Positions 42,237-51,075 of a stretch of DNA of 64,000 nt are shown here, one piece after another. The notes beneath the pieces were generated by a model. It saw nothing but the letters and a program-made list of their open reading frames with translations. It did not search any database and was not told the DNA's origin. The position numbers and the translations under genes are program-made. The stretch comes from Azorinus chamasolen (Eukaryota; Mollusca; Bivalvia; Cardiida; Solecurtidae), in contig OY755251.1 of NCBI GenBank assembly GCA_963576725.1, positions 37,455,246-37,519,245 on the forward strand. The letters run 5' to 3'. How positions within the stretch are numbered: the stretch's first letter is position 1; every line of letters starts with the position of its first letter.

Positions 42237-43186
42237 AACTAATACAGACACAAAATTATTTTATTACATTTCAGGTTGTTATTACAATTCAGGTTGACCG
42301 CCAATTGTAATAATGTTTTCGCATCATAACCAGTTTTGTAATAAAAATTTCTAAGTCGTTGTACTATCATCTAGAATATCTGATGTTTTACTTCATACAT
42401 GTACACACGCGCGCACACGCATGCGCCCCTCCCATACAAACTACACGCATACACATACTATCAACATACTAGCACGTGCGCACATTCATACTCACATAGA
42501 CACACAAATACAGACACAAAATTATTTAATTGCACTTTAGGTTGTTATTACAATTCAGGTTGACCACCAATTGTAATCATGTTTTCGCATCATAACCAGT
42601 TTTGTAATAAAAATTTCTAAGCCGTTGTATTATCATCTAGAATATCTTATGTTTTACTTCATACATGTACACATGCGCGCACACGCATGCGCCCCTCCCA
42701 TACAAACTACACGCATACACATACTATCAACATACTAGCACGTGCGCACATTCATACTCACATAGACACACAAATACAGACACAAAATTATTTTAGTACA
42801 CTTCAGGTTGTTATTACAATTCAGGTTGACCGCCAATTGTAATAATGTTTTCGCATCATAACCAGTTTTGTAATAAAAATTTCTAAGTCGTTGTACTATC
42901 ATCTAGAATATCTGATGTTTTACTTCATATATGTACACATGCGCGCACTCGCATGCGCCCCTCCCATACAAACTACACGCATACACATACTATCAACATA
43001 CTAGCACGTGCGCACATTCATACTCACATAGACACACAAATACAGACAAAAAATTATTTTATTACACTTCAGGTTGTTATTACAATTCAGGTTGACCACC
43101 AATTGTAATAATGTTTTCGCATCATAACCAATTTTGTAATAAATTTTATTACAATTCCGGTTGTTATTACAATTCAGGTTGCAACA
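37591..43186. repeat. right outer arm: ~262-bp units inverted, about 21, with higher-order pattern
   Basis: CATAACCAGTTTTGTAATA recurs every ~262 bp. Units fall into recognisable types (A GTACGCATGCGCGCACATGC + CTACGTGT; B CCACGAAAC; C CATGTGCCCATCACCTAC; D ACAAGCATACACCCCTCC; E ACACATGCGCCCAT). The order is A-B-C-D-E-A, A-B-C-D-E, A-B-C-D-E', A'. The three outermost units (from ~42370) are instead of the left-arm type. CA runs of up to ~60 bp (42170-42232). The 60-86-codon frames repeated here are translations of the units, not genes. Confidence 0.93.
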
Positions 43187-43193
43187 ATACCAT

Positions 43194-44256
43194 ATTTATA
43201 TAGCACTCTTTTCATATCTAAATACGTTCAAAAGTGCTTTACAATTAAAACATTTATACATACTAAAGCAGAAATTAAAGAAAATATAAGATATGCAATA
43301 GAAATAAAAACATAATAAACAAAACAAAAACATTACAGTGTATTTCTAAGGTATAAAAAGAACATCGCATAAACTCAAAATTTAAAGTCCATATGCCTAG
43401 TAAGGTATAATACAATTATGATAAGAGAATAAAGCAAAGTTGATGGCATACTATTTCTATAGTTAAAACATGCAACCGCTGTTTGGGCTTAAAATATATA
43501 TCAGCCACCATAATACTTCAAAAAGGAACGATTTTTACGAGATCTTTTAAAAGATTCAAGTGTAGCTGAGTTAAAACATGCAACAGCTATTTGGGTTTAA
43601 AATATACATCAGCCACTATATATCTTTAAAAAAAATGAGTTTTAAGAGTTCTTTTAAAAGACTCAAGTGAAGCTGACTTCCGTATTCCCACCGGTAGTTC
43701 ATTCCACAACTTAGGAGCCGCCTTTGCAAAGCTACGATCACCATAGGTAACTGTGTGGGATCTTGGTATCACGAGGGCCATAAAGTCATTTTTTGATCTT
43801 AAATCACGCTGTGGTTTATATATCTTTAACATGTTTGTGATGTAACTTGGAGATTTTTCATTCAATGCTTTATAGGTGTGAGTCAAAAGTTTAAAGTCAA
43901 TCCGGTGTTCCACTGGGAGCCAGTGAAGTTCCTTTAACACTGGTGTTATGTGGTCAAAACGTGATGTCCTGGTAATGATACGAGCTGCAACATTTTGGAC
44001 AGTCTGCAGTTTGTTCAAAGTTGTCTTTGGTAAACCACAAAGCAGGGAGTTACAATAGTCGAGTCTGGATGTAACAAGAGAATTTACTAGAGTTTTAGTA
44101 GCATCAATGGTAAGATATTTTCTGATATGGCCTATTTGTCGTAGCTGGGCATAACTAGACCTACAAACAGAATTCACCTGTTGTCCCATGTTCATGTTAG
44201 AATCGAGGAATGCCCCTAAATTTCGAACCCACGTTGATACATGTAAATACAGAAAG
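43194..44256 (-). mobile_element. 5'-truncated CR1/L2-like LINE (3' part of the RT ORF and 3' UTR)
   Basis: On the minus strand an open frame from about 44256 to 43626 encodes the C-terminal part of a non-LTR reverse transcriptase: RNLGAFLDSNM, VNSLVTSRLDYCNSLLCGLP, LQTVQNVAARII, FDHITPVLKELHWLPVEHRI, and APKLWNELPVGIRKSASLES. These blocks are standard for the region after the RT catalytic core in CR1/L2-type LINEs. The YxDD core and the endonuclease are missing (5' truncation). The 3' UTR ends AAAGAGTGCTATATAAATAT, followed by the foldback element. The first ATG in this frame (44195) is internal, not a true start. Confidence 0.85.
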
Positions 44257-45205
44257 TCATATTTACACTTATATTTAGCATGGACGTATGTCGTAAGTTC
44301 TGTTCTTAAAATAGATGCTAATGAGAAATTCCCCAGTAAATAAAAATATCACCCTACAACACCCCGTATCACCCCTACAAAAGCCCCCTATCACTCCCAA
44401 AGGGTCAAGTGTTACAAAAGCTCCCCCGGACGAAAAAATATGCATTAAGCTCACCTTTTTTTTTTAAAAAAAAAAAGCTAAGAATCATCAATATTTTTTT
44501 CAATTTAAGTTAGATGGAAACATTAGTGAGTAAAGTGAACCTTGTAAATTATTTCTTAAAAACTTAATATTAATTATATATAGTTACTTTATAGTAATGT
44601 TAACTTGACTGTAATAATTATATATTTCAATTTGTAATATGTTTAAACTGACAATGCAGCTTATTCAGACATTATTTAAACTGTATTTGGTTTTAAATTG
44701 ATTTACGTGTTTATATGTTTAGAATAATTAAATATTACTTACACCCTACACATACATTGTACAATAATTGAATTTTCTTACTCAAGTTGAACATCCCCAA
44801 ACTATTTTGAGTTACGTATGTATCGCACTGAATAATTTCAATTAAATTTCAATTTCATACTTATTTTTTAAGTTTTTAACATTAAAACTATTATATTTGT
44901 ATCAAAATTTCTTTCCATGATGGGGGGGGGGGGGCTTTTATTGTGAGGGGGTTGATGGGGGGGGGGGGCTTTTGAGTGTACCCCCTTGGATATTTCTTTC
45001 AAACCAGATCTTAGCAACAACGTCGCACGACCATTCATAAAATACACCAGGAAACATTATAATGTCGCATTGGAATCGAATTTCTACATTTAAAATAGTA
45101 CTGGACATTGATGTTTGATATTTCATAGTAGTCAACAAGTGTTATGTGTTTTACTTTTAGGTTATGTGGATATTTCATGTACCTCCAACAATTGTATCAT
45201 GTTCT
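44257..45205. other. no gene seen; G-runs at 44920-44967
   Basis: AT-rich, with two 12-14-base G runs separated by about 25 bp on the + strand near 44920-44967, plus poly-T/poly-A at 44457-44476. Confidence 0.45.
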
Positions 45206-45209
45206 GCAA

Positions 45210-45490
45210 TGGTATAGCTCGAACAATTTGACCTGGACCCTGACCTATTTAATTTGTATAAATAAAAAACTTGTAACATTGCACGGGTTTTTTCCTCGGC
45301 ACATGTCATGTCACGGTAAGAAACTATACATAGACACATTCATGATTGTATGGTTTACATATGCACGGGTTAATTTCAGCGATAATAGACTTCACTATTT
45401 ACCTGCAGAGTTTTATTTATACAGCGTCATCTCTCTCATTATGTATTCTGCATAAAGATGAGGGTCCATGTCATATTGTTCGAGCTATAC
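45210..45490. repeat. ~280-bp element with ~31-bp inverted ends
   Basis: TATAGCTCGAACAATTTGAC at 45211 and its near-exact complement ending at 45490, continuing inward as TGGACCCT. Inner pairs (TATAAATAAAAAAC / GTTTTATTTATA, CACGGGTT twice) show a decayed longer palindrome. Overlapping frames here have no domain. Confidence 0.7.
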
Positions 45491-45599
45491 ACATGAAAAT
45501 GTCTGACATATGTTCCTTTGGTCTACCTAACCATTACAACGCTGGATTTTCAAATGGACTATTCCAAAATTCAAACTAAAATGAGCGCATGGTGAATAT

Positions 45600-45745
45600 T
45601 TAGGGATTTTCCAAACACAGTGGAGATCCTGATGAGAGAGCTCCTCTATGAGCCTTCTTACCTAGGTCTTCTCAAACAGTGCAGATCCTGATGAGAGAGC
45701 TTCTCTATGAGCCTTCTTACCTGGGTCTTCTCTGTTTGCAAAGGA
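45600..45745. repeat. tandemly duplicated B-like core
   Basis: Two ~65-bp copies of CAGATCCTGATGAGAGAGCT ... GAGCCTTCTTACCTGGGTCT, the second ending TCTCTGTTTGCAAAGG. Confidence 0.6.
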
Positions 45746-45775
45746 TATAAGTGACTAGGCAAAAAGGGCATTTAA

Positions 45776-45873
45776 CTCAGAATCCGACGACCACATATCG
45801 GACTTCTGTAAATACCACAGGAAGGATATTGGGTTTTCAGAATCCGACGACCCTGTGTCGGACTTCTGTTGTA
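45776..45873. repeat. repeated CAGAATCCGACGACC hairpin units
   Basis: Two ~60-bp direct copies, each an inverted repeat (CAGAATCCGACGACC ... GTCGGACTTCTG). Confidence 0.7.
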
Positions 45874-46046
45874 AAAAGACACCAGTTTGAACAAAGGCGT
45901 AAATCTATTCATTTTATGATTGGAGATTTCATGAAAAGTGGCTCTGTATAAATTGCATATTAAGTATGTACGTTCACAAGTCGTTGTTGCTTTTCACACC
46001 TTTGTAGCGTATAAATAGAACCATGTAACCCATGCATATTGGGACC

Positions 46047-46122
46047 CAAGCTGTGGCGTAGGGGAAAGGGCTGAGACTATGAAGCCTGAGTTCCTTGGTT
46101 CGAATCCCATCAAAAGCAAATA
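46047..46122 (+). repeat. tRNA-like promoter segment (possible SINE head)
   Basis: TGGCGTAGGGGAAAGGG resembles an RNA polymerase III A box and GGTTCGAATCC is a canonical B box 45 bp later. The T stem and acceptor stem do not pair properly, so this is a decayed tRNA-derived sequence, not a working tRNA. Confidence 0.5.
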
Positions 46123-47395
46123 AAAAAATCTAGTATAATTTTTTTTATTCACGTTCTTTATATATTTTGATATTCTTTTCTCTAAATACATTTTAAAGCA
46201 AACAAACTGGAAAACATAAGCATGCCTCTTGAAACTTGCTATGGACTTTTCAAAGCACTATGCTATATTAGCATACAGTCCTAGTGTCAGTAGTAGTTTC
46301 GTTGAAACTTAGATGTAGGATCCAGCATTTGTGCTAGGTCAACTATGAATTCGAACGTACCATGTTCAATTTAAAATTGCTCAATCTATTGTGCATTGCG
46401 TATTCAGTTATGCATATTCAATTAGTCTATGCTTTGCATAGTTTTATTTTAAAATTATCAAACATCTACATCTATCCTGATCATAGACCAACATACACTG
46501 TGTACAACTGGCAATTAGGTCACGATAACAAGCATAACGGTTGAAAACTTAGTTTGTTTCAAAACGAAATACTTCAGAATTCTTACTGACTATAAAAAAT
46601 CCCTGAGATTTGAACAATTATGAATAATTACATCATCAAAAACAATAGTTTAAAAAGTACATCTATATAGACAAAGAGCATACATGGAACGGATCCATGT
46701 AAGAAAACTTGATTTGAAAAGTCTAAGAATGTCTAGATCTAGGACTTTACCTTAGTTGGGCACCAAGTTTTAATGTGTTTTGGGCACTTTGAATTCTTGG
46801 ATTTGTCCAACCACGTGTACGCACGGCATGCTCCTGGAACGTCTATTAAGAAGGGCTCTAAATTGAACTTAGTTACCTCTAACTTTTCTGTTATGATTGT
46901 TGCATTTGAGACGAGGCAAAACCTAGCCAAACCCAACTGTTAGTAAAGAAAAAATCAGCATTTATGCTTGTCTTGGTGTATATGTGTATATACATATAGT
47001 TAGATTGGTATGTTGTAATGTATGTACAAATAAGAGTTAAGCAGGAAACACCACATACAAAACAAAAAGCCACCCGAACAGCACCAACCAATATAAAGAG
47101 ACCCACAAAGACAAAACAAAGACAAAACAAACAAACAATAGAGGGTGGTGGAAGTACCGCCTTGGGACGGGGTTTAAAACGGTTAAGGGGCACCCAACCT
47201 CACACTTATGTTCAGGTCTTTGTTGTTCATACAAATTTGCAGAAGGAATGTAATTTTGAGTATCATGAACAAGAGTACCGCATACGGTACATAATACGCC
47301 CACTTGCAAACTTTCTCTGATTCAACATGCCTTATAAGTGTTGACATTTTCTAATCTGTGCTTCAGATCTTGATTTCCATATTAAGGTGATACTA
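46123..47395. other. no host gene seen
   Basis: Includes a low-complexity stretch (47060-47200: AAACAAAGACAAAACAAACA, CCTTGGGACGGGGTTTAAAA) that gives hydrophobic minus-strand frames. I see no exon pattern. Confidence 0.4.
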
Positions 47396-47414
47396 TTTTT
47401 TTTAAAACAATGAG

Positions 47415-49037
47415 GTGAATATCTTATTAAATAAAAACAGCTAATCCTCATTTTTGCAGATTTTTGTAAAGTACAACGGCCATAACTCTGTAAAGACAAA
47501 CTGAATGAACCTCAAAATAAACTCAGCTTCAAATTTTGTTGATTAAAACATTTGTGTTAAGTTTTATTTATATCATTTTAATAGTTTTCCCAGAAAACAA
47601 CAGACAAACTAAACGTTGACCGACAAACAAAGCAACGAACACACAAAGTTCAAGGACCATAACTTTAGAATAAAATGACATATCAAAACCCCAGCAATAT
47701 ATGTGAAAATTCACATTAAGGTTTAACCATATAAAATAATTGAAGTAAATATCATTTCAAATGAAAATGTTATGGCCATCCTCATATTTGCATAGATTTG
47801 CATTATTTTTTAAGTGCAAGGGCCATAACTCCGAAACAACAAATCAAATGATCCTCAGAATCAACTTAGCTTCAGGTCTTGATGCATTAAACATGTGTAT
47901 GAAATTTCATTAATATCTGTCAAACAGTTTTGCCAGAAAATAGCGGACAAACTATATGCATATATTTGCATTATTTTTTAAGTAAAAGGGCCATAACTCC
48001 GAAACGAACAATCAAATAAACCTCAAAATCGACTCAGCATCAGATATTGATGCATTAAACATTTTTGTGAAGTTTCTTTAATATCTCTCAAACAGTTTTC
48101 CCAGAAAACAGCGGACAAACTATTTGCATGTATTTGCATTATTTTTTTAAGTACAAGGGCCATAATTCTGAAACAAAAAATCAAATGATCCTCAGAATCA
48201 AATCAGTTTCAGATCTTGATGCATTAAACTCTTGTGTGAAGTTTCATTAATATCTCTCAAATAGTTTCCCAGAAAACAGCGGACAAACTATTTGCATGTA
48301 TTTGCATTATTTTTTAAATACAAGGGCCATAACTCTGAAACGACAAATCAAATGAACCTTAGAATTGACTCAGCTTCAGATCTTGATGCATTAAACATTT
48401 GTATTAAGTTTCATTAATATCTCTCAAATAGTTTTCCCAGAAAACAGCGGACAAACTATTTGCATATTTTTTAAGAACAAGGGCCATAACTCTGAAATGA
48501 AAAATCAAATGAACCTCAGAATCAAGTCAGCTTCAGATCTTGATGCATTAAATATTTGTGTGAAGTTTCATTAATATCTGTTAAATAGTTTTCCCAGAAA
48601 ACAGCGGACAAACTATTTGCATGTATTTGCATTATTTTTTAAGTAAAATGGCCATAACTCCGAAACGACAAATCAAATGAACCTCAGAATCGACTCAGCT
48701 TCAGATCTTGATGCATTTAACATTTGTGTGAAGTTTCATTAATATCTCTCAAATAATTTTTCCAGAAAACAGCGGACAAACTATTTGCATATTTTAAGGA
48801 CAAGGACCATAACTCTGAAATGAAAAATCAAATGAACCTCAGAATCAACTCAGTTTCAGATCTTGATGCATTAAACATTTGTGTGAAGTTTCATTAATAT
48901 CTGTCAAATAGTTTTCCCAGAAAACTGCGGACAAACAAAATGTTGACGGACGAACGAACGAACGAACGAACGAACGGACGGACGGACGGACAGGGCCACG
49001 ACAATATACGACCACCTTTATTAGGTGGGCGTATAAA
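47415..49037. repeat. element with ~165-bp tandem core and (GAAC/GGAC)n tail
   Basis: About nine copies of a unit with AAGGGCCATAACTCTGAAAC, AATCAAATGAACCTCAGAAT, CTTCAGATCTTGATGCATTA and TTTTCCCAGAAAACAGCGGA. The array ends in GACGAACGAACGAACGAACG and GGACGGACGGACGGAC, then a short hairpin (CCACCTTTATTAGGTGGGCG). Same architecture as 21985-23100 but unrelated core sequence. Confidence 0.85.
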
Positions 49038-49137
49038 AAGTCCAAGATGCAGTAGGCTAAGTGTTTATTTAAAGAAACTGGTGCTTATTTGTTATGTTAC
49101 AACTAGAAAACTGGCTCAGAGAGAGCCCTGCAGATGA

Positions 49138-49500
49138 TCTTTTGTTGAATATGGCATTCTGATAAATCAAGGTCAGACAACTCTGGACATGGTGATCTTA
49201 TTCTACCCAAAAACTATAGACAAGTGTTTTCCTCTCATAATACTAAACATATGTCCTTAATATGAACCAAACAGGCGAAGTACTGTGAGTTACCAGGTCA
49301 CATCAGAAGTGTTGACAAAAGTTTATGGCTTTTTGGATGAATCAAGGGCAGATAACTCTAGACACAGTTATCTGATTCAACCTAAAAACTATGGGCGTCT
49401 TCCTCTTATGAAACTAAGAAAATGCCCTTAATATATGAAACCAATATGCGAATCACTGTTTGAGTTATAGCGTCACATAAAATGCTGACAAAAGTTTATT
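49138..49500. repeat. ~180-bp direct repeat, 2 copies
   Basis: Shared words GATAAATCAAGGTCAGACAA / GATGAATCAAGGGCAGATAA, CCTAAAAACTATGGGC and TGCTGACAAAAGTTTAT. Confidence 0.65.
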
Positions 49501-49616
49501 GAATGCGTCTCGGTTTCTATTTTTAGATTTTCGCTTGAAAGTGTGGCACTGACAAGTTTAAAAAGAATAGAGTCGATCTTACATCGTAATGCATACATAC
49601 ATTGTTAGGGTTATAG

Positions 49617-49760
49617 AGAATATTTGGTTCCTAGCTTTGAATGAGAAATGTTATCTGGCGAGGCGGATGAATATATCAGGTGAGCCGAAGGCGAACCTGA
49701 TATATTCAGAAGCCGAGCCAGATAACATTTCTCATTCAAAGCTATGAACCAAATATTCTA
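49617..49760. repeat. 144-bp palindromic element, ~65-bp arms
   Basis: AGAATATTTGGTTCCTAGCT ... pairs with AGCTATGAACCAAATATTCT across its length. The apex region has GATGAATATATCAGGT / ACCTGATATATTC. Confidence 0.88.
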
Positions 49761-49765
49761 TTTAT

Positions 49766-50809
49766 CCTTGTCACGACAGCAAACTATAAAATTATTTTAT
49801 TTTGTACCGAATGTACCACAAAATGCACCGCAAAGTATACCCGACTCTACTGGCTCTAGACTGTTGATGACGTCACTATAAAGGCGTTATTACGTCACTG
49901 GAATTCCACTGAAAAAATGCTCAAAACAAAACCGTTGCCCCGGTTGGACCTGTCACTTGATGTTTGAGACAAGCTGATCTAAACCTCGTCTAGAATAGAA
50001 AAGTCAAGGCTAGCTTAATAACATTTCAATTCTAGACTCGGTTGAGATAGACGCCGATAGAATTAAAATAGAACTGACTATATAGAATACAGGATCTAGA
50101 CGATTTATGATTCTTGATGTGGATTTATCTAAACACGGTAATTTCGCGACAGACAACTAGATCTAGTCTAGATCTAGATCTACTACTGTCAGTAGGTCTA
50201 AGAATATAAGTTTGAGAGAATGAAGTGAAATAATTATTTAGTTTAACGGGTATCGATTGAAATCAATTCGCTTTGTTAAACTTTTTTTATTCAGTAGATC
50301 TAGATCTAGATCTACTAGGTAGACGTAAATTTGTGTATTCACGAAATAGGCGTCTCGGTAAAAAACTTTTTTTTTTAAAAAAAGTAGTTTCGGCTACAGG
50401 TCATATGACCAACTGACATATTAACATCGGTCATGTGACCTACTGACATAATAACAAAAAGTTTATCAGTCACCTTGTTATCCGTCTGGAAAATAGGCAC
50501 GTGACAGGATAAAGTAATATATACGTATAAGTGACCCTATATAACATAATATATATTTAACTCGTTTGATGACGTTTGGTAATGTTTCCAGACGTTTGTA
50601 AGTTTTTCCAGTGATAATAAGATTGCGATTGTTAAAATCATCAACAGAAGAACAAACCCTAGCAAAACGAATTAGCTGAGAAATATAAACCCCCTAACAT
50701 GTAGCACGGGGAACATCCCCATCTAAATGAGTATAGTTAACTATGTTGAAATTAAAGGCATCCCTTAAATTGCATTGTCACACTGTTGACACATCCGTGT
50801 TTTAAAATA
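49766..50809. other. no gene seen
   Basis: Has TCTAGATCTAGATCTACT clusters at 50157-50185 and 50295-50325, and two copies of GGTCATRTGACC..ACTGACAT at 50398-50455. No exon or element boundary recognised. Confidence 0.4.
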
Positions 50810-51001
50810 TACAGTAACACCCTTTTAAGTGGTCTACTTCTGGGATTTAAAAGGCAGATGGTAGCTTAATGTGAACGAAAGTTATTCAGAAAACTCAACA
50901 GCGCTCTGTATTACTTTCGTCTTGCATCGAACACCTAAGTGATTTTAAATGCATCTAGATTTATTAATAGAGTGGTCCCTTTTTAGAGATTTTACTGTAA
51001 A
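50810..51001. repeat. H1 element downstream of the TRIM-like gene
   Basis: TACAGTAACACCCTTTTAAG to TTTTTAGAGATTTTACTGTA. Hairpin worn (GAAAACTCAACAGCGCTCTG). It contains the nearest AATAAA for the minus-strand gene. Confidence 0.8.
50960..50965 (-). terminator. candidate polyadenylation signal of the TRIM-like gene
   Basis: AATAAA on the minus strand, 111 bp after the stop codon, inside the H1 element. A position-based guess only. Confidence 0.3.
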
Positions 51002-51075
51002 CGTGAACTTAAGAATGACCATGTTTCTCAGTCTAAACTTTTAGGCGACCCTGCAACATTCGTGACAAGTCCTGC

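Larger units (their letters stand above)
29469..43193. mobile_element. 13.7-kb foldback-type DNA transposon with 7-bp target duplication
   Basis: The element proper is 29476-43186. It opens TGTTGCAACCTGAATTGTAA and closes with the exact reverse complement, flanked by ATACCAT at 29469-29475 and 43187-43193. Left arm 29476 to ~33315 and right arm ~35800-43186 are inverted relative to each other. Each arm consists of an outer array of ~262-bp tandem units (about 9 left, 21 right), a short junction (GGTGGTGGTGACGTCTTG and its complement), and an inner array of ~355-bp units (3 left, 4 right). The middle ~2.5 kb is GC-rich and holds degraded retroelement sequence, not a transposase. Long, internally repetitive inverted arms plus 7-bp duplications are known for Galileo-like foldback elements of the P superfamily in Drosophila. 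Assignment to that group is inference from architecture only. The element as seen is non-autonomous. Confidence 0.85.

Noticed and set aside
37900..42310. Recurrent 60-86-codon frames beginning MYYFIHV
   Set aside because: One per ~262-bp unit of the transposon arm. They vary with the CA-repeat length and are not under coding constraint as far as can be seen.
43626..44195. 189-codon host gene
   Set aside because: Sequence blocks are those of a CR1/L2-type LINE reverse-transcriptase C-terminus, truncated at the 5' side and followed by a LINE-like 3' end.
46047..46122. Functional tRNA gene
   Set aside because: A and B boxes are present but the acceptor and T stems do not pair. Listed only as tRNA-like.
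46891..47309. Hydrophobic ~90-100-codon minus-strand frames (membrane protein?)
   Set aside because: Arise from an A/C-rich low-complexity stretch. Two overlapping frames give similar hydrophobic output, with no conserved family pattern.
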